Assembly: GCF_000407365.1 (NCBI RefSeq)
Contig: NZ_ASVU01000001.1
Span: 62,001 to 126,000 of the forward strand
Source: Enterococcus asini ATCC 700915
GTDB taxonomy: Bacteria; Bacillota; Bacilli; Lactobacillales; Enterococcaceae
DNA: 64,000 nt
Direction: 5' to 3'
Below, in pieces: positions 44,519 through 54,078 of this stretch. Both the position numbers and the translations under genes were made by a program. The stretch's first letter is position 1, and each line of letters starts with the position of its first letter. The notes under the pieces were generated by a model, which saw only the letters and a list, made by a program, of their open reading frames with translations, had not been told where the DNA came from and searched no databases.

Positions 44519-44833
44519 TTATAAGTAAGGTTTGATCAGTTGTTCCAATTGTTCTTTTGTATGAACACCGACAACCTTTTCCACTACTTGGCCGTCTTTT
44601 TTCAACAACAAAGTAGGGATGGACATGATCCCAAATTGACTTGGGGTTTCAGGATTTTCATCCACGTCCATTTTGACGATTTTTAATTCGTCTTCTTCGT
44701 ACTCATTGCCTAATTGGTCTAAAATCGGGGCTTGCATACGACAAGGTCCACACCAAGTTGCCCAAAAGTCGATGAGTACCAATCCATTGTCTGTTTCTGT
44801 AGAAAATGTAGTATCTGTTATTGCTTTTGACAT
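44519..44833 (-). CDS. trxA: Thioredoxin
   Basis: The 104-residue protein has the redox motif WCGPC (residues 28-32) in LIDFWATWCGPCRMQAP and the cis-Pro loop in MSIPTLLL. It reduces protein disulfides in the cytosol. It lies between mutS2 and uvrC; an AGGTTTTTTC site precedes it. Confidence 0.97.
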   Translation of the reverse strand: MSKAITDTTFSTETDNGLVLIDFWATWCGPCRMQAPILDQLGNEYEEDELKIVKMDVDENPETPSQFGIMSIPTLLLKKDGQVVEKVVGVHTKEQLEQLIKPYL

Positions 44834-44947
44834 GAAAAAACCTCCAATTCATTTCTAAAGCGATTATAACACGCATTGTATAGATTGAAAATTTTATTGC
44901 TTACGTTTTGTAAGATTTCCAAAAGAAGTTCAAAATCCTCAAAAACG

Positions 44948-47311
44948 TTATTTAAACTTGACGATGGTAGCGCCATTCCCCCCTTGATTTGCCGGTGCAA
45001 AGGCGAAGCTCGCCACACTGCGATGGTTCTTTAAATACTCCGTGATACCTTGACGCAGTGCCCCGGTACCTTTTCCGTGGACGATGGTCACTTGTGGATA
45101 TCCCGCTAGAATCGCCGCATCCAAGTATTGATCGACTTCATTCAAGGCTTCTTCGTACCGCTTGCCTCTAAGGTCTAGTTGGGTAGCGACATGGGAGTCA
45201 CTCCCTGAACGCAAAGTGTTAACAATTCGACTTTGGGGTTCTTTGACCGGTGCCACAGACTGCAAGTCGGCCTCTGGCAAGGTCATCTTCAAAATCCCCA
45301 GTTGCACTTGCCACTGGTCTTGGCCAATTTTCTTAATTAACGTCCCCCGTTGTCCGTAAGAAGTCACCAAGACTTCATCCCCGGCTTTGAGTTTCTTCGC
45401 TTCTTTGGCTTTTTTCAAGACCTTATTCTTTTGCAAGTGCTCTTCTTGGTGCAAATCACTTAACCGACTTTTGGCATCAATCAGTTCGTGCTCTTTCACC
45501 TTCGTCTGGCCCCCAGAAAGTTGCAAGTTACGCAAGTCCCGGATGATGCCTTCTGCTTCTTCTTGTGCTTCTGCCACTAACTGATTGGCCTTGTGCTTGG
45601 CTTTGCTCATTTCTTTTTCTCGTTCATCAAAGAAATAGGTATACGCCTCTTCCAAGTCCTTGTGCAGTTTTTCGGCTTCTTTCACATGATGTCGCAGTTC
45701 CAAGTATTCCGTTTCCGTCATTTTACGGCGGTTTTCAAGGTCGGCAATCATTTCGTTTAAGTCTTGGCTTTCCCCATCGATAATCGCTTTAGCGGAATCG
45801 ATGATCTGAGGGTTTAAGCCCAGACGTTTGGAGATTTCAAAGGCATTGGACCGCCCAGGCACACCGATTAATAAGCGGAATGTGGGACTCAAGGTATCCA
45901 CGTCAAACTCCATGGAAGCATTGATCGTGTTCGGACGATTGTAGCCGTAAACTTTTAGTTCTGGATAATGGGTGGTAGCCATTACATAAGCCGAACGAGC
46001 TCCCACTTCATCCAAGATGGCAATGGCCAAGGCCGCCCCTTCTTGGGGATCGGTACCAGCGCCTAATTCGTCAAAAAGAATCAAGCTTTGATCATCCACT
46101 TTGTCCAAAATCGATACGATATTCGTCATATGAGAAGAGAAAGTAGAGAGATTTTGCTCAATGGACTGTTCATCCCCGATATCCGCAAAAACTTCCCGGA
46201 AAATCCCCATGGTACTCTCTTCTGCTACAGGTAGCGGCAAGCCGGACTGCCCCATTAATTGCAAAAGTCCCAGTGTTTTCAAAGTAATCGTCTTCCCACC
46301 GGTATTTGGCCCGGTGATGACGACCGCTTGATAGTCCTTGCCAATCAAAATGTCATTGGCCACGACTTTTTCTTGATCAATCAAGGGATGGCGAGCGGAG
46401 AAGAAGGCCACGTGGTTTTCCGGACTGATTTGTGGCACCACGCATTTTAATTCTTTTCCGAAGCGGGCCTTGCCGTTAATAAAGTCCAAATGCCCGATAA
46501 CGGTGGCATTGTGCAAGATGTCTCTGCGGTGAGGTACCAAAGCGGCGGAAAGTTCTGCCAAAATCCGTTCAATCTCACTGCGTTCCGCAATCTGATGGCT
46601 ACGCAGCCGATTGTTCGAGTCAACGATTTGTTTTGGTTCAATAAACAATGTCTGGCCGGACGCACTTTGATCGTGTACCACCCCACCGAAGACTCCCCGG
46701 TACTCTTGTTTCACTGGAATCACGTAGCGGTCGTTTCGCATGGTAACGATGGTGTCGCTTAAATACTTGGCATTGCCGCCACGGATCAAGCCATCCAACT
46801 GTTCTCTGATCGTCTGTTCGCTACGGCGGATATTGTTGCGGATGGTTCGCAATTCTGGTGAGGCATCGTCCGTTACCCGACCATCTTCGTCAATAGCCGT
46901 CTTTAATTGGCGGGTAAGCTCTGGTAGATTGACCAATTGCTTTTGCCATTGATACAGACGCAAAAGTTCGATCTCACTATCTGCTAAATCCTCAAAAAAG
47001 CGCTCCACTTCACTAGTGGTGGTCAGCACCCGCGTGACTTGAGCCAACTCGCTGCCATTTAAATCGGCCCCGATTTCGATACGTTTCATCTGCGGTCGGA
47101 TGTTTTCAATCTTGGGAATGGGGATGCCCCCGCGAAGGCGTTGAATCTTCAAGCCATCTTCTGTTTCCGCTAACCACTGACTCACCGTCTCGTGGTCTGC
47201 TGTGGGAACTAAAGTCGCTAGGATTTCTTTCCCCGGTTCTGTCACCAAATGATTGGCGATTTTATTTTTAACTGCCGCAAACTCTAAAGTTTGTAAAATT
47301 CGTTCGTTCAT
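44948..47311 (-). CDS. mutS2: Endonuclease MutS2 (ribosome-rescue/anti-recombination ATPase)
   Basis: The 787-residue protein lacks the mismatch-binding domain of MutS. It has the lever and clamp core and an ATPase with Walker A GPNTGGKTITLK and Walker B LILFDELGAGTDPQEG. A KOW-like segment follows (KAGDEVLVTSYGQRGTLIKK). The C-terminal Smr domain (QLDLRGKRYEEAL, IVHGKGTGALR) ends the protein. It suppresses recombination and, in B. subtilis, acts on collided ribosomes. It follows cvpA and zapA, the usual order. Confidence 0.95.
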   Translation of the reverse strand: MNERILQTLEFAAVKNKIANHLVTEPGKEILATLVPTADHETVSQWLAETEDGLKIQRLRGGIPIPKIENIRPQMKRIEIGADLNGSELAQVTRVLTTTSEVERFFEDLADSEIELLRLYQWQKQLVNLPELTRQLKTAIDEDGRVTDDASPELRTIRNNIRRSEQTIREQLDGLIRGGNAKYLSDTIVTMRNDRYVIPVKQEYRGVFGGVVHDQSASGQTLFIEPKQIVDSNNRLRSHQIAERSEIERILAELSAALVPHRRDILHNATVIGHLDFINGKARFGKELKCVVPQISPENHVAFFSARHPLIDQEKVVANDILIGKDYQAVVITGPNTGGKTITLKTLGLLQLMGQSGLPLPVAEESTMGIFREVFADIGDEQSIEQNLSTFSSHMTNIVSILDKVDDQSLILFDELGAGTDPQEGAALAIAILDEVGARSAYVMATTHYPELKVYGYNRPNTINASMEFDVDTLSPTFRLLIGVPGRSNAFEISKRLGLNPQIIDSAKAIIDGESQDLNEMIADLENRRKMTETEYLELRHHVKEAEKLHKDLEEAYTYFFDEREKEMSKAKHKANQLVAEAQEEAEGIIRDLRNLQLSGGQTKVKEHELIDAKSRLSDLHQEEHLQKNKVLKKAKEAKKLKAGDEVLVTSYGQRGTLIKKIGQDQWQVQLGILKMTLPEADLQSVAPVKEPQSRIVNTLRSGSDSHVATQLDLRGKRYEEALNEVDQYLDAAILAGYPQVTIVHGKGTGALRQGITEYLKNHRSVASFAFAPANQGGNGATIVKFK

Positions 47312-47410
47312 ATTCCTTCACCTACCTGTTTGATTTCGTGAAAAAAGGGCCCGGAACAAAGCCTGCCGCCAAAAACTGTCAGCGCATCTGTCCCGTCCCT
47401 ATTAGTAAAA

Positions 47411-47959
47411 CTATGAAAGGATATTTGTAATCCAGATTTTTTCAAAGAAATTGCTAAATATTGGGGAGTGTTCCACAATGGCTTTGGCCACTCCGCTGTT
47501 GCGAAAAAGGTTTTGCACCGTGGCCAGAGGAATCATGGACAACACGTACAACAACATGAAAATCACCAAATAAGTAGTCACTAGACTCAATAAACCACTA
47601 ATAAGCCAGTCTTTGTCCTCGGTTATGCGCTTAAAGCGTAGATTGTACAGAAAAATTCCGAGAAATTTCACCACTAACCAGCCGATAAACAAAATGATCA
47701 AAAAAGCCACTGCGGCGTAATACGCCTTGTCCAAATCCAAGGACTGTTCTTGGGTGAAGAAGACCATCTTCGAATCCTGACTCACGGATAGATAGGGGAT
47801 ATACAACTCGATTTTCTTCGCTAACTCTTGATAATTCGCCCAGGCAACAAAAAAGGCCAGCAAATACCCGCCAGAATACGCCAATTGCAAGGGTGCTCCT
47901 CGTCTACCCCCGACATAAAAGGCGATTGCCAGAAGCAAAAAAATAACTAAACCAAACAT
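47411..47959 (-). CDS. cvpA: CvpA-family membrane protein
   Basis: The 182-residue protein has four predicted helices: residues 2-18, 28-45, 80-105 and 125-150. The amphipathic C-terminal half is typical of CvpA (colicin V production) proteins. The gene between zapA and mutS2 is the conserved Firmicutes location. Molecular function is unclear; it is linked to envelope homeostasis. Confidence 0.85.
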   Translation of the reverse strand: MFGLVIFLLLAIAFYVGGRRGAPLQLAYSGGYLLAFFVAWANYQELAKKIELYIPYLSVSQDSKMVFFTQEQSLDLDKAYYAAVAFLIILFIGWLVVKFLGIFLYNLRFKRITEDKDWLISGLLSLVTTYLVIFMLLYVLSMIPLATVQNLFRNSGVAKAIVEHSPIFSNFFEKIWITNILS

Positions 47960-47997
47960 ACAACGTTCCTTTCTCGCATCCGCTACTGCTCAAATGC

Positions 47998-48441
47998 TCA
48001 AGTATCTTGCGGTACTCGTCCTTTGATTTCTTGCTTCCGATGCTCGTTTAAAATCTGTTGCGCTTCTAAATGATTGTGAATCACCACATCACTGCGACCG
48101 GTTTGTTCCAAGACTTGCTTGGCTTCGGTTTCGATTGCTTCAATGCGCTTCAAGCGATTGGCTAGCTCGTTAGCCTTTTGCGCTTGTGCTTTTAATTCCC
48201 GATTTTTCTTTTGCAGTTTCAACAATTCTTCTTGTTTTTTTAATTGATCGCTAATGGCATTGATAGCCAAAAGAATTGCTGCTTCTTCTGTATTGATTGA
48301 GGCAGACAGTCCTTTGATTTCTTTCAACTGATCGTTTACCAGCTTCGTCACCATATCCATGTGTTGACTTGATTCATGGCCAATGATGGTATAGGTCTGA
48401 TTATTGATGACTGCCTTGTATCTTTTTTTTGCTGCAGGCAT
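47998..48441 (-). CDS. zapA: Cell division protein ZapA
   Basis: The 147-residue protein has the N-terminal ZapA beta-hairpin (KRYKAVINNQTYTIIGHESSQH), then a long helix or coiled coil (LLAINAISDQLKKQEELLKL). The FtsZ-bundling protein is longer than B. subtilis ZapA because of a C-terminal helical tail. Start at 48441 follows GAGGGGGACAGGTC; upstream in-frame codons to 48483 are unsupported. Confidence 0.88.
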   Translation of the reverse strand: MPAAKKRYKAVINNQTYTIIGHESSQHMDMVTKLVNDQLKEIKGLSASINTEEAAILLAINAISDQLKKQEELLKLQKKNRELKAQAQKANELANRLKRIEAIETEAKQVLEQTGRSDVVIHNHLEAQQILNEHRKQEIKGRVPQDT

Positions 48442-48643
48442 GACCTGTCCCCCTCGTTTCCTGTCAAAGTACCTGTTCCCCATTTTCTGTGGGAAAACTC
48501 CTAACCATTATAGGATAAAACCGCCAGAATTTCCACGTTTATCTCATTGTCTACAAGATTCTTAGAAATTTCTGGGGGCAATTTTTTCTTCCTAGCAGAA
48601 ACTATGCTACACTAGTCCTGAAATCCCAGAAAGGAAGAGATTC

Positions 48644-49585
48644 ATGTCCCAAACCGTCCTTACGATCCCCTTAGCCAAACAAGCCCCTCTTAAAGAACAT
48701 TACCAGCAATTTTTCGTTCCTAACAAAAGTCCCTATGTGGTCTTTGCCGCCAAAAAAAATGGCGTGATGATTACCGCCTATACCTCGGGCAAAGTGATGT
48801 TTCAAGGCAATCAAGCAGAAACCGAAGCGCACCAGTGGCAGTCGCTAGCCTCGGGGACAGTTCCCGGAAAAAAAGCTACTAACAAGAAGGCTGGGCCAAA
48901 AACCGGCCTACTCCCATCAGGCTTTGCCAATTGGAGTGTGATTGGTTCCGATGAAGTGGGCAACGGCAGTTACTTTGGTCCATTGGTTGTCTGTGCCGTC
49001 TATGCAGCAAAAGAACACTTAACAGCCTTGCAAAAACTCGGTGTCAAAGATTCCAAGATGCTGACAGATGTGCAAATCAAACAGTTGGCCCCACAAATCG
49101 AAAAACTAGTTCCCGCTCAAAAACTAGTGGTCACCCCGGCTAAGTATAATCAAGTCCAGCCTCGCTACAATGCAGTGCACATGAAAGTTGCCTTGCACAA
49201 TCAAGCTCTTTATCTCCTATTGCAAAAAATCGCTCCAACAAAACCTGAAGGCATCTTAATCGACCAGTTCACCCCGGAAGCCAACTATCGTAAATACTTG
49301 CAAGGTGAACAACATCCCGTAACGGACAACCTTTATTTCATCACCAAAGGAGAGCAGTATCATCTGGCAGTGGCTGCGGCTTCTATTTTGTGCCGAGCCG
49401 CCTTTTTAGAAGCTTTAGCAGAAGGCAGCCGAGAAGTCGGCCTGCAGTTACCTTCTGGTGCCGGGGCCAAATCCGACCAAGTAGCCGCTGAGCTTTTGAA
49501 AAAAGGCGGGCTATCCCTTTTAGGGAACTATGCGAAATTGCACTTTGCCAATACAAAAAAAGCTCAGGACCTAGCCAAACGTTAG
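48644..49585 (+). CDS. rnhC: Ribonuclease HIII
   Basis: The 313-residue protein has an N-terminal TBP-like domain (residues 1-90) and an RNase H core with GSDEVGNGSYFGPLVV (the D-E pair) and LGVKDSKMLTD. The DEDD acid in LIDQFTPEANY and a C-terminal helix complete it. It cleaves the RNA of RNA-DNA hybrids. It is divergent from zapA, the same conserved neighbourhood. Confidence 0.95.
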   Translation: MSQTVLTIPLAKQAPLKEHYQQFFVPNKSPYVVFAAKKNGVMITAYTSGKVMFQGNQAETEAHQWQSLASGTVPGKKATNKKAGPKTGLLPSGFANWSVIGSDEVGNGSYFGPLVVCAVYAAKEHLTALQKLGVKDSKMLTDVQIKQLAPQIEKLVPAQKLVVTPAKYNQVQPRYNAVHMKVALHNQALYLLLQKIAPTKPEGILIDQFTPEANYRKYLQGEQHPVTDNLYFITKGEQYHLAVAAASILCRAAFLEALAEGSREVGLQLPSGAGAKSDQVAAELLKKGGLSLLGNYAKLHFANTKKAQDLAKR

Positions 49586-49600
49586 CTAGACCTGAGAGAA
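49556..49600 (+). terminator. Hairpin overlapping the rnhC 3' end
   Basis: AGCTCAGGACCTAGC...GCTAGACCTGAG followed by AGAAAAAGG rather than Ts; probably attenuation or mRNA 3'-end protection rather than a strong terminator. Confidence 0.5.
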
Positions 49601-49612
49601 AAAGGAGTGTTT

Positions 49613-49996
49613 ATGATGAAAATCGAACACGTAGCACTTTGGGTCAATGACCTAGAAGCAATCAAAGAGTTTTACCAGACCTATTTTTTGGCTAGCGCCA
49701 ACCAATGCTACCACAATCCTAAGACCGGCTTTAGCTCGTACTTTCTAACCTTTGCCACCGGTGCTCGCTTGGAATTATGCCACAAGGAAAACTTGCCCAA
49801 AGTTCAAGCCGAACGCTTAGGCTATGGTCACTTGGCTTTAAGCGTTGGCGGAAAAGATGCCGTAGATGAACTGACCCAACGCTTGGTGGCTGCGGGCTAT
49901 CCCTTACACAGTGGGCCTCGGACTACTGGCGACGGCTATTACGAATCTTTAATGAGCGATCCCGAAGGTAACTTAATCGAGTTAACCACGGATTAA
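49613..49996 (+). CDS. VOC-family protein (glyoxalase/bleomycin-resistance fold)
   Basis: The 127-residue protein has IEHVALWVNDLEAIKEFYQTYF with the first metal His, LGYGHLALSVGG with the second, and YESLMSDPEGNLIEL with the C-terminal Glu. It resembles the YwkD/YaeR-like subgroup rather than true GloA. Substrate unknown. Start chosen at 49613, 7 bases after GGAG. Co-oriented with rnhC, 27 bases after it. Confidence 0.85.
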   Translation: MMKIEHVALWVNDLEAIKEFYQTYFLASANQCYHNPKTGFSSYFLTFATGARLELCHKENLPKVQAERLGYGHLALSVGGKDAVDELTQRLVAAGYPLHSGPRTTGDGYYESLMSDPEGNLIELTTD

Positions 49997-50011
49997 ACAA
50001 AAAAAGAATCT

Positions 50012-50057
50012 CACAAAAAACGACCGAACCTGCTCATGAGCAAGTTCGGTCGTTTGC
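50012..50057. terminator. Bidirectional terminator before the uronate locus
   Basis: AAAAAACGACCGAACCTGCT-CATG-AGCAAGTTCGGTCGTTT: a 17-bp stem between the VOC gene and the YesL-like gene. Confidence 0.92.
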
Positions 50058-50720
50058 TTATTCCTTGCGTCCTCCGGCAAAGGAAAGATTCAAATACATA
50101 ATGCCGGCAAATAGACTTGTGGTAATCACAAAGCCAAATTGCGGTTTCAGTAACATTACCGCGAAGATTGCGGCAAAGAGTACCAAGTTCAAAAGACTCG
50201 CGTACCATTTCTTCAACGCCATGTAAAAGGCCAAGCGTAGCACATCCTTCATGGTTGCTTGGGGATTGCGCACTTGGTAATACCAAGCATTGATGCTCAC
50301 GGCTAATCCGATAATCATCAAAATCAAGAAGAGCGGAATCAACCACTGTCCTCCGGGAAGTTTGGCAAAGACATACACGTCTGCTAGACAAACCACACTA
50401 GCACCCCAACCAATCAAGCCATAAAGAAAACCACGTAGGCCAAACTGACGGTATTTCCGGAAGAATTCTTTCACCGGCTCCACGTCCTTGTGTTCTTTGA
50501 AGACATCAATCATGCCGAACAAAGCTACAAAACCGGGACCGACAAACAAAAGACTAAGAGCAAAGAAGAGCACGTTGCGCACATCGATGGCCAAGGAAAT
50601 CGTTGCGAAGAAAAATGGTAAGTTTACCAAACTAAAACACAGCGTTCCCATTAATAGGATATAAGCCCAACGAAAGAGTTTCATATAGATATTCGTATCA
50701 AAGCGTTGTTTTGCAAACAT
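50058..50720 (-). CDS. YesL-family (DUF624) membrane protein
   Basis: The 220-residue protein has about five membrane helices and the DUF624 pattern (MKLFRWAYILLMGTLCFSLVNLPFFF, then GPGFVALFGMIDVFKEHKD). YesL-like proteins are encoded next to ABC importers for rhamnogalacturonan, arabinogalactan and glycosaminoglycan oligosaccharides, but have no proven role. It is the last gene of the transporter operon, 17 bases after the second permease. Confidence 0.85.
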   Translation of the reverse strand: MFAKQRFDTNIYMKLFRWAYILLMGTLCFSLVNLPFFFATISLAIDVRNVLFFALSLLFVGPGFVALFGMIDVFKEHKDVEPVKEFFRKYRQFGLRGFLYGLIGWGASVVCLADVYVFAKLPGGQWLIPLFLILMIIGLAVSINAWYYQVRNPQATMKDVLRLAFYMALKKWYASLLNLVLFAAIFAVMLLKPQFGFVITTSLFAGIMYLNLSFAGGRKE

Positions 50721-50737
50721 GCTCGTTCCTCATTTCT

Positions 50738-51607
50738 CTAGTTCTTCATACCGGAAGTCGCGATTCCTTCCACGAAGTATTTTTGCATGGACAAGAAGAC
50801 GATAGCGACTGGCAAGATGGAAACCACGGATGCTGCCATGATCAAAGCATACTCGGCATCAAATAGTCCCACAAACATTTTCAAACCTAATTGAATCGTT
50901 TTGTTTTCAGTAGAGGTCAAGTAGATAAATGGCCCCATGTAGTCGTTCCAAGTGTTAACAAAAGTGATGATCGTCAAGCTGGCCAAAGCTGGTTTCGTCA
51001 ATGGCAAGATGATACGACGGTAAATCCCCCACTCGGATAAACCATCCATCCGGGCACTTTCACACAAGGAGTCAGGAATACTGCTGTAGTACTGTTTCAA
51101 CAAGAATACCCCAAAGGCGCTAAAGGCTTGCAACAAGACCAAAGACCACAACGTATCGGTTAAGTGCAATTGACGCATCATGATAAATTGGGGAATCATG
51201 TAAGATTGCCAAGGAATGGCGATGGTACCGATGTAAGCTAAGAATAACACATCCCGGCCTTTAAAGTGCATTTTTGAGAAGCCGTATGCAGCAAAACTTG
51301 AAGTCAACAATTGGATCAAAGTGATTAGAACACTTAAAAAGGCAGTGTTCTTGAAGAAGGTCATCAAAGGAATCCGATCCCAGATCACGGAATAGTTTTC
51401 TGGATGCCAAGATTTCGGAATCCATTGAATGGGAATACTGAAGACTTCGTTGTTCGTCTTAAATGAAGCGGATAACATCCAGATGAATGGTACTAAAGTA
51501 ATCAGCGCCAACAGCGTTAAAAGAGCAATCAAGAGGATACTACCCATGGTGAGTTTTTGCTTCTTTTTTGTTTTAACACTTTCTTTTTTTGAAACGGTTG
51601 CTTCCAT
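50738..51607 (-). CDS. ABC sugar permease, MalG/LplC type
   Basis: The 289-residue protein has six membrane helices and the EAA loop near residue 180 (SIPDSLCESARMDGLSEWGIYR) that docks the ATPase. The C-terminal VEGIATSGMKN is common to the CUT1 family. It pairs with the 51620-52522 permease for oligosaccharide import. No ATPase gene is in the cluster, so a shared MsmK-like ATPase encoded elsewhere is assumed. Confidence 0.92.
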   Translation of the reverse strand: MEATVSKKESVKTKKKQKLTMGSILLIALLTLLALITLVPFIWMLSASFKTNNEVFSIPIQWIPKSWHPENYSVIWDRIPLMTFFKNTAFLSVLITLIQLLTSSFAAYGFSKMHFKGRDVLFLAYIGTIAIPWQSYMIPQFIMMRQLHLTDTLWSLVLLQAFSAFGVFLLKQYYSSIPDSLCESARMDGLSEWGIYRRIILPLTKPALASLTIITFVNTWNDYMGPFIYLTSTENKTIQLGLKMFVGLFDAEYALIMAASVVSILPVAIVFLSMQKYFVEGIATSGMKN

Positions 51608-51619
51608 GTCTTTTTCCTC

Positions 51620-52522
51620 CTACACGCGTTCTTGACGTTGATTCCATTTGAATTGGATCACCGTAATTGATAAAACAATGACAAAGAGTACCATCGCAAT
51701 TGCGGAGGCATAGCCAAAGTTAAATTTCACAAACGCTTCGTTATAGATTTGGTAAACCAATACGTTGGTAGCCCGACCTGGACCACCGGCGGTCATTACT
51801 TGCACCAAGTCAAAGATTTTGAAACAGTTAATGACTAGCATGATCGTGACAAAGAATGTTGTTGGGCGCAAAGATGGTACGGTAACGTTTAGGAATTGTT
51901 TCCATTTACCAGCTCCGTCCATGGATGCTGCTTCGTACAATTCTTTTGGCACACTTTGCAAACCTGCCAAATACAAAATCATGTAGTAACCCATGCCCCG
52001 CCATACGCTGACGATGACAATGGCGGTCAAAGCCCAATCGGAACTAGAAGTCCAGCCTGGTGGGTTTTCGATGAAAAGTTTCAAGAATTGGTTAATCGGA
52101 CCCATGGTTGGGTGGAATAACATGTTCCAAACTACGGCGATTGCTACTAAAGACGTAACATAAGGGAAGAAAAAGGCAGTCCGGAAGAACTTCATGCCCC
52201 GAATCTTCTTATTGAGTAAAATGGCTAAACCTAAAGAACAGATCAAAGTCAATGGTACCACGCCAATGGTATAAAGGAACGTATTCTTCAATGAAATCCA
52301 GAAGGTATCATCGTTTAACATTTTTGAGAAGTTTTTCAAGCCCACAAATTCTGGTGTTCCAAAAGAATCCCATTTCATAAAGGCTAAGATTAGTGAGAAG
52401 ATAACGGGAATCAACGTAAATAAGAAGAACCCGATGAAGTTTGGTGCGATAAATGAGAGTGCTGTTAAGGTGTTTTTGCGGCGTAGTTTATGAGCCGCTT
52501 TGCTTTTTCCAGTAATTTCCAT
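51620..52522 (-). CDS. ABC sugar permease, MalF/LplB type
   Basis: The 300-residue protein has the CUT1 permease fold: six helices, FIAPNFIGFFLFTLIPVIFSL as the first, and the EAA loop LQSVPKELYEAASMDGAGKW around residues 188-207. PGRATNVLVYQIYNEAF is also family-typical. It lies downstream of the binding-protein gene, separated by a terminator-like hairpin. Confidence 0.92.
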   Translation of the reverse strand: MEITGKSKAAHKLRRKNTLTALSFIAPNFIGFFLFTLIPVIFSLILAFMKWDSFGTPEFVGLKNFSKMLNDDTFWISLKNTFLYTIGVVPLTLICSLGLAILLNKKIRGMKFFRTAFFFPYVTSLVAIAVVWNMLFHPTMGPINQFLKLFIENPPGWTSSSDWALTAIVIVSVWRGMGYYMILYLAGLQSVPKELYEAASMDGAGKWKQFLNVTVPSLRPTTFFVTIMLVINCFKIFDLVQVMTAGGPGRATNVLVYQIYNEAFVKFNFGYASAIAMVLFVIVLSITVIQFKWNQRQERV

Positions 52523-52696
52523 ATTTGTATCCTGCTATGTACAGCAGGGCCCCCTCCCGTGATAATTGCAAGGTCATCCTACAGTTAACCTTTAAAAGTA
52601 GCTTTTAAAGAATAGGCCTTGTTACTTGTGCTAACTAATAGACCACTATCGTAGGTACAGTATTCAGTTGCGTTGCAGAATCAAATACCTGATAAA

Positions 52697-52736
52697 AAGA
52701 GTCCGGCGAGGTTTTACGAGGAAAACCTCGCCGTAT
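52697..52736 (-). terminator. Perfect hairpin between the binding-protein and permease genes
   Basis: Minus strand CGGCGAGGTTTTCC / CGTAAAACCTCGCCG, then GACTCTTTTT. It probably lets most transcripts stop after the binding-protein gene, giving more binding protein than permease, as in maltose-type operons. Confidence 0.78.
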
Positions 52737-52747
52737 GACTACTCTTC

Positions 52748-54031
52748 TTATTCTGTTTCAGATTTTACGCGTTTTTCCATGTTGGCGATACCTTCTTTAG
52801 GTGTTTCATCTCCAACCAAGATTAGTTCGTGTTCTTCTTGCAATACTTTGTCGATTGCTGGACCATTTTCATCCACTGGGAATTCGATGGCGATTGTTTC
52901 TGGGTTAAAGGCAGCTTTTGAGATTTCATCTGTTGGCATACCTTTTCTTGAGAAGTACATTTCGTCGATTGCATCTGTCTTGTAAGAAGGTACAACACCG
53001 ACTTCAGCCAAGACTTTCGCGCCTTCTTCCCCAGCACAGAAGTCTAGGAATTTTTGTGCGACATCTTTGTGTTCAGCGTTTTTGTTGATTGCATAAGCAG
53101 TTGGTGAACCAAATGTTACAGATTTACCAGCTTCTTTTTGTGGCATAGAAGTGATACCCCAGTCAGTTACATCCGTTTTGCCAGCGTCGATGTTGGTCAA
53201 CAAAGCACCCATGTACCAAGTTCCCATTGGCATCATTGCAGCTTTTGAACCTTCGAATTGAGATTGGTACGTTACTTTTGTTGATTTCGCAGTACCAAAG
53301 TCCATTTGAGATTTGTCGTCTTGCATGCGCAATACGCGATCGTAGTAGTCTTCCATGAAGCCATAGTCTGGGTCGATCAAGTTCGCATCGTTTTGAGCGG
53401 CTGCGATTGCTTGAGTAGTAGAACGCCAAGTGTGTTGGTAAGTACCGTAAACTTGTTCGTCAGGCTTAGAAAGTTTCTTCGCCATTTCTTCGTATTCATC
53501 CCAAGTTGGGTTGTTTGGATAGTCGATGCCAGCATCGTCAAACATTTTCTTGTTGTAGTACAATACCCAGAAGTCTGTCCGGTATGGTTGTGCGTAAGTT
53601 TTGCCGTCTACTTCGTACATGTCGTAGCTTGCTTTGGCAGGATCGATATCAATGTCTTTAATGTGGTCAGTCAAATCAAGCAATTGACCACGTAATGCGT
53701 AGTTGGAGTAAGACAACAGATTTTTCATAGTCAAGACATCTGTTGTATCGCCGGATGATAGCATGGTAGTTAATTTTGTATCGTAGTCGTCTGAGGCAAT
53801 GTCCACAGGTTCTACGGTAACACCAGGATTTTCGGCTTCAAAAGCACGGAACAATTTTTCAAACTCAGGGGTGGTGTCATAGTTCCAAGTAGTGACTTTT
53901 AAAGTAACGTCGCCATCTTTTTCTTTGCTGCTGTCGCTTTTGTCATCACTGCTGTTGTTGCCGCAAGCTGCCATTGTCATACTCAACCCTAATAAGGCAG
54001 TTGCTGCTAATCCTTTTTTCCAAAGTTTCAT
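52748..54031 (-). CDS. Extracellular solute-binding lipoprotein (CUT1 family)
   Basis: The 427-residue protein starts with a lipoprotein signal ending LSMTMAACGNN (Cys about residue 23), then a Ser/Asp-rich linker. The mature part is a family 1 substrate-binding fold (VTLKVTTWNYDTTPEFEKLFRAFE; PYRTDFWVLYYNKKMFDDAGIDYP; FGSPTAYAINKNAEHKDVAQKFLDF). It captures oligosaccharides at the membrane for the two permeases. Uronate-containing oligosaccharides are suggested by the adjacent GH88 gene. Confidence 0.93.
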   Translation of the reverse strand: MKLWKKGLAATALLGLSMTMAACGNNSSDDKSDSSKEKDGDVTLKVTTWNYDTTPEFEKLFRAFEAENPGVTVEPVDIASDDYDTKLTTMLSSGDTTDVLTMKNLLSYSNYALRGQLLDLTDHIKDIDIDPAKASYDMYEVDGKTYAQPYRTDFWVLYYNKKMFDDAGIDYPNNPTWDEYEEMAKKLSKPDEQVYGTYQHTWRSTTQAIAAAQNDANLIDPDYGFMEDYYDRVLRMQDDKSQMDFGTAKSTKVTYQSQFEGSKAAMMPMGTWYMGALLTNIDAGKTDVTDWGITSMPQKEAGKSVTFGSPTAYAINKNAEHKDVAQKFLDFCAGEEGAKVLAEVGVVPSYKTDAIDEMYFSRKGMPTDEISKAAFNPETIAIEFPVDENGPAIDKVLQEEHELILVGDETPKEGIANMEKRVKSETE

Positions 54032-54078
54032 TGTAAACCCTCCAATTTTTGTATTCTAATTCAGAGTCGCCTCTGTAA

